Origin: DATBGE01 sp036558125
Lineage (GTDB): Bacteria; Gemmatimonadota; Gemmatimonadetes; Gemmatimonadales; GWC2-71-9
Assembly: GCA_036558125.1 (NCBI GenBank)
Contig: DATBGE010000093.1
Location: forward strand, 1-15,130
Reading direction: 5' to 3'
Length of the DNA: 15,130 nt
Shown here one piece after another: positions 6,489-13,884 of this stretch. Under the pieces are notes generated by a model. It ran no database searches and had not been told where the DNA came from. It was given only the letters and a program-made list of their open reading frames with translations. The first letter of the stretch is position 1. Every line of letters starts with the position of its first letter. The position numbers were made by a program, and so were the translations under genes.

Positions 6489-8207
6489 TCAGGGAATGCC
6501 GTCGAGGATCTGTTTCCAGACCGGCCGGGGATTGAGACTGTAGGCCCGTTGGTACCACGTCTTGGCCCCGTCGGTTTCTTGCTCCTGCAACAAGGCCGAT
6601 GCCATGACGGCCGCCGCTTCGGCTCTCACACTGTCGCCCAGCGCGGGAGTGCTCCACGCCTTCTGGGCGACCTTCTTCCCTTCGGCCCGTTTAGCCCCGT
6701 CATCCACGAATTCGATGTCGTCGGCGAACTTGAGTACCTGGGCCTTGAGCGCGCCGAGATCCGCCGGCGGATTGCTCGTCGTGACTGGAGGGTTGGTCGT
6801 CGTACTGACGGAATCACGACTCGCTTGGGTTCCAGGAACGGGGTTGCCGATTGATTTCGCGGTCAAGGTCTGGGCGCCCTGAGAATCGGTCGTATTCACA
6901 GGTTTCGCGACGAGGACAGTGCTCGTCTCCGGACCGTTTGGCGCGGGGAGCGAATCTACCTTCTGAATCGCGGTTCCGCCGAACAGCGTCCCTCGCAGGG
7001 CATACGCTCCACCAGCGATTATCAGGAGCGCCGCCGCAGCAATGGGCACCACAGGCGACCGCTTTTCCGCCTTCCCGCCCTCCCGCCTTCCCGCCTTGTC
7101 CGCCGGTCCGCCGGTCCGCCGGTCCGCAACCACCGTCTTCAGTCCCTGCGAAATCCGCTGAATCTCCGGATCCACCCGGGTCGGGGGGACCGTCGCCAGC
7201 AGGCGGTCCATCTCCTCCTTCTTCACCACCTGGGTCCCGGCCTCGAGATCCACCCCGGTCATCGAGGCGGTCGCGGTGGCGAGGTCCCGGCCAAACTCGA
7301 CCGCGGTCGCATAGCGATCCGCAGGTGAGCGGGTGAGCGAGCGGTTGAGCACCGTCTGCACCAGGGCGGGGAAGCGGAGATCAGGGCGGGCCAGCGCCAG
7401 CGGCATCGGCTCGTCGGTGAGCCGCTTGATCATCGTCTCTTGCGCCGTGTCCGCCTCAAACGGCAGCTTGCCGGTGATCATGCGGTAGAAGACGAGCGCC
7501 AGCGAGTAAAGATCGGAGCGGCCGTCGCAGGGATCGCCCGAGAGCTGCTCCGGGCTCATGTATTCCGGCGTTCCGACCACGAGTCCGGTCTTGGTGACCT
7601 TCTGCCCGCTCGACTTGGCATCGGTGGCCTTGGCGATGCCGAAGTCCACCACCTTCACGATGTCCCGCCCCCGGGTAGACATCACCATGATGTTGTCGGG
7701 CTTGAGATCGCGGTGCACGATGCCCAGGTCGTGGGCGGCCTGGAGGGCGTCGGCACATTGGGAGATGATGCCGGCGGCGCGGGGCAGGGGCATCGCCCCG
7801 CCTTCATCCAGCAGCGCGCTCAGGCTCATCCCCTCGATGTACTCCATCGCGAGGTAGATCAGTCCTTCGCGAGTTTCGCCGAAATCGTAGACCGCGCAGA
7901 CGTGGGGATGGCTGATCCGGCTGGCGTTTGCCGCTTCGCGGTTGAAGCGGGAGATGGCATCGGCGTCGTTCATCATGCTCTGCGTCATGATCTTGATCGC
8001 GCAGCGCCGGCCCATCTTCACATGCTCGGCGAGATAAACCTGGCCCATCCCGCCTTCGCCCAGCTTCTTCTGGATGTGATAGCGCTCCGCGACGATCTGC
8101 CCTACCAGGTCGCGCGCCGATTCCTGGGTCCGGAGCGGTGTGCCGTCCCTCTGGCAGAAGAGGATTTCATCGCCGTACTCGGCGCCGCACGCGGTACAGA
8201 ACTTCAC
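6489..8207 (-). CDS. Membrane Ser/Thr protein kinase with N-terminal zinc ribbon
   Basis: 572 residues. GTG 8207 overlaps the upstream stop (GTGA) and has GGAG 5 nt before it, so translation is coupled; the frame is open upstream inside the FHA gene. N-terminal half zinc ribbon: C4, C7 and C18 in FCQRDG, with no fourth Cys. The Hanks-type kinase domain is about 42-310: GEGGMGQV loop, K72 in AIKIM, E91 in the C helix, HRDLKPDN (165-172), DFG (188-190), GTPEYMSPEQL and GRSDLYSLALV. All catalytic residues are present. A linker (about 320-385) contains residues encoded by an 8-bp tandem array. One transmembrane helix follows (about 387-404). The outside tail is Ser/Thr/Pro-rich, then helical and TPR-like (about 480-572, ending RPVWKQILDGIP) and could be a sensor; no PASTA repeats. 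Kinase identity is near certain, the signal unknown. Confidence 0.96.
   Translation of the reverse strand: MKFCTACGAEYGDEILFCQRDGTPLRTQESARDLVGQIVAERYHIQKKLGEGGMGQVYLAEHVKMGRRCAIKIMTQSMMNDADAISRFNREAANASRISHPHVCAVYDFGETREGLIYLAMEYIEGMSLSALLDEGGAMPLPRAAGIISQCADALQAAHDLGIVHRDLKPDNIMVMSTRGRDIVKVVDFGIAKATDAKSSGQKVTKTGLVVGTPEYMSPEQLSGDPCDGRSDLYSLALVFYRMITGKLPFEADTAQETMIKRLTDEPMPLALARPDLRFPALVQTVLNRSLTRSPADRYATAVEFGRDLATATASMTGVDLEAGTQVVKKEEMDRLLATVPPTRVDPEIQRISQGLKTVVADRRTGGPADKAGRREGGKAEKRSPVVPIAAAALLIIAGGAYALRGTLFGGTAIQKVDSLPAPNGPETSTVLVAKPVNTTDSQGAQTLTAKSIGNPVPGTQASRDSVSTTTNPPVTTSNPPADLGALKAQVLKFADDIEFVDDGAKRAEGKKVAQKAWSTPALGDSVRAEAAAVMASALLQEQETDGAKTWYQRAYSLNPRPVWKQILDGIP
7063..7127. repeat. 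8-bp tandem array inside the kinase gene linker
   Basis: Eight consecutive units on the plus strand: TTTTCCGC, CTTCCCGC, CCTCCCGC, CTTCCCGC, a 9-bp CTTGTCCGC, then three CGGTCCGC. It encodes a Gly/Ala/Arg/Lys-rich stretch between the kinase domain and the membrane helix. Because 8 is not a multiple of 3, gain or loss of one or two units would shift the frame before the transmembrane segment. Confidence 0.85.
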
Positions 8208-9160
8208 GTCAGCTCCACCCGCAACATCTGGTCGCCGATCAGGAGCCGCGACCCGTGCACCACCTGGCGTTCCCCGCGCACCGCGATCGCCACACCGTTG
8301 CGACTCCCCTGGTCCACCAGCACGAAGTCCGCATCCTCGCTGCGAATCATTGCGTGCATGGCACTCATCGAGGCGTCGTAGGGGAACTGCCAGTCTCCCG
8401 ACTCCCGCCCGATCTTGATCGACCGGCCCGGGGAGAGGTGAACGATGTCGCGCGGGCTGCCATCGGCCCGGATCTGGGCGAGGTTGGCGATGTCGGCGTT
8501 GGGGGTGAGGCTGCCGAGCCGCCGGGTCTGGTCCTGTTCGGGAGGACGAGGACCAGGGTAGCCCAGCCGGCGGTAGCGGAAGACCTGGCTCCCGATGAGG
8601 AGGAGGTCGCCGTCCACCAGGCGATGAGGCTGGTCGGTGTAGAGCCAAGTGCCGTTCTTGCTGCCCAGGTCGCGCACGCTGAGAATGCCGTCGAGCAGCA
8701 GGAACTGCGCGTGCACCGGAGAGAGGTACCCGTCGTCAGGGAAGTTGATGTCGGCTCCCTGCCGCCCCACGGTGGTGACCGCGTTGAGCAGCGGGTATCG
8801 CTGGGTGGTGGCGCCGCCCCGGTCGAGCAGCAACAGCTCGGCGCCTTTGCCGGTTTTCTTGGTCGCCAGCTGGAAGGGAGACGCCGGTGCTTCGGGCGGG
8901 GTTCCCGCTATCGAAGTTCCGCAGGCGGGACAGAAGGCGAAGCCCTGATCGTTGGGCCGGCCGCAGTTGGGGCAGACGCGCCCCGCCGCAGCAGAGCTGA
9001 GCCGCTTGCCGCACTTGCCGCAGAAGGGCAAGTCGCTTTGAACCGGACTCCCGCAGGAGGGACACGGGGCCATGAGAGGAGCGCTGACAGGCGAGTGCGC
9101 CCGAGTGCCGGGCACGCCACCAGAGCCTCCGCGCGGCGGATCCGGAGGTCCTGAAGTCAC
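8204..9160 (-). CDS. Double zinc-ribbon, double-FHA cytoplasmic phospho-reader protein
   Basis: 318 residues from GTG 9160, supported by GGGAG 5 nt upstream; a later ATG at 9073 lacks a ribosome site. Two zinc ribbons come first: C33/C36 with C47/C50, and C63/C66 with C77/C80. FHA domain 1 is about 110-195 (TVGRQGADINF, SPVHAQF, DLGSKNGTW); FHA domain 2 is about 228-317 (KIGRESGDWQFP, SAMHAMI, DQGSRNGVA). The SxxH and GSxNG elements are present in both; in the second the loop reads MSAMH. No membrane segment or signal is seen, so it should be cytoplasmic. It is the first gene of the operon and shares a GTGA junction with the kinase gene, suggesting equal production of reader and kinase and a direct complex (inference). 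Zinc-ribbon plus FHA scaffolds beside kinases are known in several phyla; the specific ligand is unknown. Confidence 0.93.
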   Translation of the reverse strand: MTSGPPDPPRGGSGGVPGTRAHSPVSAPLMAPCPSCGSPVQSDLPFCGKCGKRLSSAAAGRVCPNCGRPNDQGFAFCPACGTSIAGTPPEAPASPFQLATKKTGKGAELLLLDRGGATTQRYPLLNAVTTVGRQGADINFPDDGYLSPVHAQFLLLDGILSVRDLGSKNGTWLYTDQPHRLVDGDLLLIGSQVFRYRRLGYPGPRPPEQDQTRRLGSLTPNADIANLAQIRADGSPRDIVHLSPGRSIKIGRESGDWQFPYDASMSAMHAMIRSEDADFVLVDQGSRNGVAIAVRGERQVVHGSRLLIGDQMLRVELT

Positions 9161-9219
9161 CGGATCTCCCGGAGCATCAGGCGGCCTTCGTGATACCGAC
9201 CTTGGTGCGCCGGCCTCAT
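9157..9219 (-). CDS. Possible 20-codon upstream ORF (leader peptide)
   Basis: ATG 9219 to TGA 9157-9159, the TGA overlapping the GTG start of the FHA gene as GTGA. It lies in the roughly 98-nt leader downstream of the promoter at 9265-9293. The peptide starts MRPAHQGRYH and ends LMLREIR. No Shine-Dalgarno precedes the ATG. The frame is open a further 16 codons upstream but has no standard start there. The same GTGA geometry recurs at the next junction (8204-8207). It could be coupling ORF, remnant or chance. Confidence 0.3.
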   Translation of the reverse strand: MRPAHQGRYHEGRLMLREIR

Positions 9220-9264
9220 GAAATCGCGACGGACCTCAGTGATGAGGAAAGAGGAGTTGTCCGG

Positions 9265-9293
9265 AATCTAGGAATGGCCAAGGAGAGCGTCAA
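9265..9293 (-). promoter_or_regulatory. Sigma70-like promoter of the FHA/kinase/phosphatase/protease operon
   Basis: On the minus strand TTGACG (9293-9288) and TAGATT (9270-9265) are separated by exactly 17 nt. The expected transcript start near 9258 leaves a leader of about 98 nt before GTG 9160. This is the best promoter match in the window, and it faces away from the amidase promoter. Confidence 0.65.
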
Positions 9294-9301
9294 CAGAGCG
9301 C

Positions 9302-9331
9302 TTGGCGTAAGTCATAGTGCTGGTGTACCTT
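9302..9331 (+). promoter_or_regulatory. Promoter of the amidase gene, probably giving a leaderless mRNA
   Basis: TTGGCG (9302-9307), 18-nt spacer, TACCTT (9326-9331), then 7 nt to the ATG at 9339. The expected transcript start falls at or next to the ATG. It has the same form as the promoter at 13938-13966. Confidence 0.5.
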
Positions 9332-9338
9332 GGGCGAC

Positions 9339-11351
9339 ATGACTGTGAAAAAAGTCGGGCTTCTGATGCTGATCACGGCGTGCGGCTCTTCCGCCAGGCC
9401 CTCGCCATCGCCGAGTCCGGCGGCCGGTGCTGCACCCGCGGGTGCCGCCGCGGTCAAGACGGATCGCCCCGACACGATCGGCGCCAAGCTCCCTCCGGTG
9501 CCCGCGGTGCGCGGCCCGCTCGCGATCAGTGTGATCTATCCATCCGCCACCGACCTGGTCGATGCGAAGGATTCCAATTTCATCTTCGGATCGGTCGGCA
9601 CCGGCGAAGCGACGCTCTCGATCAATGGTCAGGGCGTAGCGGTTGCACCGAATGGGACCTGGATCGCGTGGCTGCCGTTGCCGCCGGATTCGGTCCTCAC
9701 CTATGACCTCACCGCCCGCACCGCGACCGATTCGGCCCACCTCGTCTACACCGCGAAACGACTCTTTCGATTTACCCCGCCCGCTTCGGGCGTCTGGATC
9801 GATTCCACCTCGGTGACGCCGCGAGGCAACGCCTGGTGGCCGGCGGATGAGTTCCTGCCGGTGAGTGTGCGAGCGGTCGAGGGTGCGGAAGTTCGAGTCC
9901 TTCTGCCCAACGGCACCATCGTCCCGCTCCGCGCATCGCCGCAGAATGAGGACGCGCCGTGGGGTGTCCGAGCCTTTGATCGCGATACGACGAATCTCGT
10001 ATTGCCGCGGAAGGCAGACCGTTATGTAGGTGCAATAAGAGGCCTGGCAATCGGTGAGAATCCAGGACCGCTCCTCGGTCCGCCTCCCGCCTTCCCGCCT
10101 TCCCGCCCTACCGCCGCAACGGCCACGCCCGCCCCGACCGCCATCGTTGAGGCCATCGTTGGAACCGACACCGCCCGCGCCACCTGGAACCTCAGCCTCG
10201 CCCTCCTCGACAGCACGCCGGTCATCGTGGAGTTCAACGACGACACGGCACACAAGGGAGACACCGACAGTCTCACCATCGGTCGCACCCGGCCGGGTGC
10301 CACCTATCACTGGTTCATGCCGACCGGCACTCGCACGGTCGCGACCGGACGGCTGGGTGACGATCTCAGGGTGAGACTCTCCAGGGGGACCGAGGCCTGG
10401 GTGCCTGCGGCGGACGCGCTCCAACTCCCCACCGGCACGCCGGCGCTTCGCGCGACGGTGAGCTCGGTCACCCTGACACCCTTCACCGACCGGCTCTCGC
10501 TCCGAGTGCCGCTCTCGCAGCGCATTCCCTTCCGGGTCGAAGAGGGTGAGAACGAGTTGACGCTCAGGCTCTACAACTCGCTGGGCGATCTCGACTGGAT
10601 GCGCTACGGCGGGACCGATCCTTATCTCAAGCGGATGACCTGGGAGCAGGAGACCAACGACGAAGTCACCATCAAGCTCGACCTCGCCGGACCGGTCTGG
10701 GGTTACCAGACAAGGTGGAGCCGGAACGATCTGATCTTCGAGGTGCGGCGGCCGCCCCGTATTGATAAGGATTCTCCGCTTCAGGGACGCCGAATCGTGG
10801 TTGATCCGGGCCATCCTCCCGCCGGTGCCATGGGGCCATCCGGCTTCCGCGAGGCACAGGCCAATCTCGCCGTGGCGTTCAAGCTGAGGGAACTGCTCCA
10901 AGCCAAGGGTGCCACGGTGATCATGACCCGCACCACCGATTCCGCGGTGGATCTCTGGCCCCGGGTCAAGCTCGCCGACACGGTCAATGCGGAGCTCCTG
11001 GTTTCGATTCACAACAACGCGTTGCCCGATGGCCTGAATCCATTCACTAATAGCGGGTCGAGTGTCTTCTATAACCAGCCGCGAAGCGTCCCCCTCGCGA
11101 TGGCGGTGCAGCGGGCGCTGGTTCGGCGGCTGGGGATTCGCGATCTGGGAGTGAGCCGAGGCGATCTCGCCCTGGTCCGGCCGACCTGGATGCCGTCCAT
11201 CCTGACTGAAGGGCTGTTTATGATGCTCCCGGAGCAGGAGGCCGCGCTCCGGTCCGAGGCGGGGCAGGCGCTCTACGCCCAGGCCGTATTTGATGGAATT
11301 GAAACGTTCTTGCGGGATGTGGCGGGGAAGGGGGGGCCTGTCGTCCCCTAG
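9339..11351 (+). CDS. Lipoprotein N-acetylmuramoyl-L-alanine amidase (Amidase_3)
   Basis: 670 residues from ATG 9339; a TTG three codons upstream lies inside the probable -10 box and is not used. Residues 1-15 form a lipoprotein signal (LLMLITAC, lipid on the Cys of ITACGS), so the protein should be anchored in the envelope. The middle is beta-rich, with an Ig-like segment (about 65-130) and further strand-rich stretches to about 470. The C-terminal Amidase_3 domain (about 484-665) cleaves the amide bond between muramic acid and the peptide stem. Zinc and catalytic residues are visible: H492 in DPGHP, E505 in FREAQ, H558 in SIHNN and E624 in TEGLF. An 8-bp repeat array codes for a Pro-rich stretch near residues 246-259. 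The next gene starts 23 nt downstream. The domain call is firm; the role in division or wall remodelling is inference. Confidence 0.93.
   Translation: MTVKKVGLLMLITACGSSARPSPSPSPAAGAAPAGAAAVKTDRPDTIGAKLPPVPAVRGPLAISVIYPSATDLVDAKDSNFIFGSVGTGEATLSINGQGVAVAPNGTWIAWLPLPPDSVLTYDLTARTATDSAHLVYTAKRLFRFTPPASGVWIDSTSVTPRGNAWWPADEFLPVSVRAVEGAEVRVLLPNGTIVPLRASPQNEDAPWGVRAFDRDTTNLVLPRKADRYVGAIRGLAIGENPGPLLGPPPAFPPSRPTAATATPAPTAIVEAIVGTDTARATWNLSLALLDSTPVIVEFNDDTAHKGDTDSLTIGRTRPGATYHWFMPTGTRTVATGRLGDDLRVRLSRGTEAWVPAADALQLPTGTPALRATVSSVTLTPFTDRLSLRVPLSQRIPFRVEEGENELTLRLYNSLGDLDWMRYGGTDPYLKRMTWEQETNDEVTIKLDLAGPVWGYQTRWSRNDLIFEVRRPPRIDKDSPLQGRRIVVDPGHPPAGAMGPSGFREAQANLAVAFKLRELLQAKGATVIMTRTTDSAVDLWPRVKLADTVNAELLVSIHNNALPDGLNPFTNSGSSVFYNQPRSVPLAMAVQRALVRRLGIRDLGVSRGDLALVRPTWMPSILTEGLFMMLPEQEAALRSEAGQALYAQAVFDGIETFLRDVAGKGGPVVP
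10076..10114. repeat. 8-bp tandem array inside the amidase gene
   Basis: Units on the plus strand: CGGTCCGC, a 7-bp CTCCCGC, CTTCCCGC, CTTCCCGC, CCTACCGC. Both CGGTCCGC and CTTCCCGC also occur in the kinase-gene array at 7063-7127, in the same genomic orientation but the opposite sense relative to the gene. It encodes a Pro-rich loop (GPPPAFPPSRP). Confidence 0.75.
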
Positions 11352-11374
11352 GCACCAACGCCAAAGCAGAGCGA

Positions 11375-13600
11375 ATGAACCCGGGTTTCCTCCGCCGTGC
11401 GGGCGCGCCGCTTTTCCTCTTGATGCTGATGGGAGCGACGCCCCCCCTTGCGGGTCAGTCCCCCGAGGATCGCGCAAGCCTCCAGACGTTCCGGGACTCG
11501 CTGCGGGCGGTGGACGACAGCGCGGCCCTGGTCAAGCTCGAAGCCCGTCTCATCGGCGTCGCGAAGGCAGACCGGAACAACGCGATGAATCACCTGCGAC
11601 TGGGGTTCGTGGCGCTCCGGATCGCGGACCTGGGCAGCCAGTCGCGCTACGACGACGCCGCGGGCGAGTTCCAGTGGGCAACGGACCTCCAGCCGCAGTG
11701 GCCCTGGGGTTGGTACGGAATGGGAATCGCCGAAGATGGCGTGGGCGACTCCCAGATCTCGCTGGTCGCGGGGCTGCAGGCCATGTTCGGCAAGGATCAC
11801 CTGACCCGCGCCGCCAACGCGTATACCCGCTCCGTCCAGGTCGACCCCTCCTTCGTGCTGGGGCTGGTCGAGCTCTCCGCCACCGCACTCCGGCAACGCA
11901 TCAACGTCAAGATCGACGTCGCTCGGGAAGCACTCCGGCAGGCGGCAAGCACCTCGGCATCTTCCAGTCCCGAGGTGTTGTTGTATCGGGGACGGGTCGA
12001 GCGCGAGGTGGGAGACATCGACTCCGCGGTTACCGCCTTCAGGGCCTACATCGAGAAGGGCGACAATCCCAGCCTGGGGCAACTCGAGCTGGCCCGGGCA
12101 CTCTTCCTCCAGGGCACCGAGGACGGACAACCCCCCTACTACGCCGGTGCCGCGAGCGACAACCCGACCACCGTCGCGGAGTATCGCGCTGATCTCGCGG
12201 TCATCGCGCCGGACACCGCCCTGGCGGAGTTCGACGCGCTCGCCGGACCCAACCGCGCCGGATTCCTCCACCGCTTCTGGTCCGAGCGCGACCGCGCCGA
12301 CTTACGCAAAGACGGCGAACGGCTCCGGGAACATTACCGCAGGATCTACTACGCCCGGCAGCATTTCCAGCTGGTCAGCACGAACCGGCACTACGACATC
12401 ATCGAGCGTTACCGGTCGGGCAGCAGGGACTACGACGACCGCGGCATCATCTATATCCGCCACGGCGAGCCCAACGCGCGGGCAACGTTCAGCCGCCCGG
12501 GCATGGAGTTGAACGAGTCGTGGCGCTACAACCGCACCGACGGTGATCTCGTTTTCCATTTCATCGCCCGGGAAGACGTCCAGGACTTCAAGCTGGTGGA
12601 AAGCCTGTTCGACGTGCTGGGCTTCGAAGGCGCCACGGCGATCCGAGGTACCGATGTGAGCCTGGTGGCGAACGAGCTGCTCCTCTCCCGGGAGAAGCTC
12701 TCGCCGGTCTACAGCAAGCTTCTGGGTGGCGGCGAGGCCGCGTCGCAGCGCTATCTCACTGAAGAACGAAGGATGGGTCGGGAGAGCATCCTGATCGGGA
12801 CTACCACCGACAGCTATGAGCTCCGCTACCCGCGCCCGCTCGAAGTCAACACCTCGGTCGCGGTGGTAGGCCGCGATTCGGTGAATGGACTGTTCCATCT
12901 ATCCTACGCACTCCGCGGCTCGAGCCTCCAGGGTGTCGCCTCGCCGCGGGGACAAGTCTATCCGGTCCGTTTGCGGCTCAGCATCGCCGACGCGCGCGGC
13001 AACACCGTGGCACGGGTGGACACCACTCGGCTCTTCGTTGCCCAGGTTCCGGTGCCGGAGCGGGAATTCCTGGTGGGCCGGGTGTCGGTCCCGGTGCCGG
13101 CGGGCCGCCTCACCTATCGCGTGGCGCTCGAAGAGGGAGACGATCGCGGATTCTTGATGACGCCCGACACCACCACCGCGGGCGACTTCACCGGCAACAG
13201 CTTCACGCTGAGCGATCTGGTGCTGGGGACTCCGATGGCCCGGGTCTTCTGGCGGCCGACCGCGGACGACACGGTCTACTTCAATCCGATCGGCACCTTC
13301 AGAAAGAGCGCGCCGATGGATCTGTACTACGAGGTTTATGGGCTCTTCCAGGGCGCGGCTTACAAGACCGAGGTCGTGGTCGCCAAGGACGGCGGCGGCG
13401 GTCTCTTCGGGATGTTCGGCGGCAAGAAGGCGGCGATCAAGCTGAACTTCGAGGATCAATCCGAGGGACCGATGACCCGGGTGCACCGCGGCATCGGTCT
13501 GGAGAAGCTGTCCGCGGGCAAGTACTGGCTCGAGGTGACGGTCACCGCGTTCAACGGGAGCCAGCAGAGGTCGAGAGCGCCGTTTGAAGTCAGAGAATAA
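11375..13600 (+). CDS. GWxTD-domain exported protein with TPR-like N-terminal half
   Basis: 741 residues, ATG 11375 to TAA 13598-13600. A signal peptide is seen at 1-27 (LFLLMLMGATPPLAG, then QS). Residues about 40-270 are helical and TPR-like (LRLGFVALRIADLG, AAGEFQWATDLQPQWPWGWYGMGIA, AANAYTRSVQVDPSF). The GWxTD region follows: FWSERD at 301-306 takes the place of the name motif, with HYRRIYYARQHF and the conserved GIIYIRHGEPN at 357-367, then ESWRYNR. The C-terminal half is beta-rich and includes a glycine-rich loop (GGGGLFGMFGG, about 672). GWxTD proteins are common in Gemmatimonadota, Acidobacteria and relatives; their biochemical function is not established. The gene lies 23 nt after the amidase gene, so a shared transcript and a cell-envelope role are likely (inference). 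An 8-bp repeat array starts 2 nt after its stop. Confidence 0.88.
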   Translation: MNPGFLRRAGAPLFLLMLMGATPPLAGQSPEDRASLQTFRDSLRAVDDSAALVKLEARLIGVAKADRNNAMNHLRLGFVALRIADLGSQSRYDDAAGEFQWATDLQPQWPWGWYGMGIAEDGVGDSQISLVAGLQAMFGKDHLTRAANAYTRSVQVDPSFVLGLVELSATALRQRINVKIDVAREALRQAASTSASSSPEVLLYRGRVEREVGDIDSAVTAFRAYIEKGDNPSLGQLELARALFLQGTEDGQPPYYAGAASDNPTTVAEYRADLAVIAPDTALAEFDALAGPNRAGFLHRFWSERDRADLRKDGERLREHYRRIYYARQHFQLVSTNRHYDIIERYRSGSRDYDDRGIIYIRHGEPNARATFSRPGMELNESWRYNRTDGDLVFHFIAREDVQDFKLVESLFDVLGFEGATAIRGTDVSLVANELLLSREKLSPVYSKLLGGGEAASQRYLTEERRMGRESILIGTTTDSYELRYPRPLEVNTSVAVVGRDSVNGLFHLSYALRGSSLQGVASPRGQVYPVRLRLSIADARGNTVARVDTTRLFVAQVPVPEREFLVGRVSVPVPAGRLTYRVALEEGDDRGFLMTPDTTTAGDFTGNSFTLSDLVLGTPMARVFWRPTADDTVYFNPIGTFRKSAPMDLYYEVYGLFQGAAYKTEVVVAKDGGGGLFGMFGGKKAAIKLNFEDQSEGPMTRVHRGIGLEKLSAGKYWLEVTVTAFNGSQQRSRAPFEVRE

Positions 13601-13602
13601 GA

Positions 13603-13690
13603 GGGAGAACGGGAGAACGGGAGAACGGGAGAACGGGAGAAAGGGAGAAAGGGAGAAAGGGAGAAGGGGAGAAGGGGAGAACGGGAGACG
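13603..13690. repeat. Array of eleven 8-bp purine repeats directly after the GWxTD stop
   Basis: Eleven contiguous units of GGGAGAAN or close: four GGGAGAAC, three GGGAGAAA, two GGGAGAAG, one GGGAGAAC and one GGGAGACG. Degenerate G/A-rich copies continue to about 13740. All purines sit on the mRNA strand of the upstream gene. It is part of the 372-bp gap 13601-13972, which holds no gene I can support. Confidence 0.9.
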
Positions 13691-13846
13691 GGAAGACGCA
13701 GAGGGGAGAAAGGAGAACGGGGGAAGGGAGAAAGGAGTAGAAGCAGGAGCCCTTCTTACCACTTCTTTCTCCCTTCGCGCTTTGGTCGGACCCGTGACCG
13801 GCCTGATCCTCCTGATTACCTCGACCAGTCCAATAAACGGGCACCT

Positions 13847-13873
13847 GGATTCCTCGCTTCACTCGGAATGACA
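13847..13873. repeat. Dispersed-repeat-like sequence with ATTCC/GGAAT ends
   Basis: The stretch contains GATTCCTCGCTTCACTC followed by GGAATGACA. Variants of this string, read as its reverse complement TGTCATTCCGAGNGAAGCGAG, recur in intergenic DNA of many unrelated bacterial genomes (from memory, not checked). Function unknown. Confidence 0.4.
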
Positions 13874-13884
13874 ATCAGTTTCCC

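Noticed and set aside
8208..8648. N-terminal extension of the kinase frame into the FHA gene
   Set aside because: The extension is Pro/Arg-rich shadow sequence over conserved FHA coding sequence. The GTG at 8207 has a ribosome site and begins the zinc ribbon.
3992..9160. Type VI secretion regulatory locus (PpkA/PppA/Fha)
   Set aside because: The kinase, phosphatase and FHA trio fits, but no Tss structural gene occurs in the window, and the FHA-protease is not part of those loci as I know them.
9330..9338. TTG start three codons before the amidase ATG
   Set aside because: The TTG overlaps the probable -10 box, and the ATG gives a standard lipoprotein signal.
9312..11477. Very long minus-strand open frame opposite the amidase gene
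   Set aside because: Such antisense frames are common in GC-rich DNA. The plus-strand frame has the lipobox, amidase motifs and a promoter, while the antisense product is Arg/Gly-rich without motifs.
13584..13871. Open frames across the purine repeats after the GWxTD gene
   Set aside because: They translate the tandem repeat into Arg/Glu/Gly/Lys runs and have no start signal or homology-like features.
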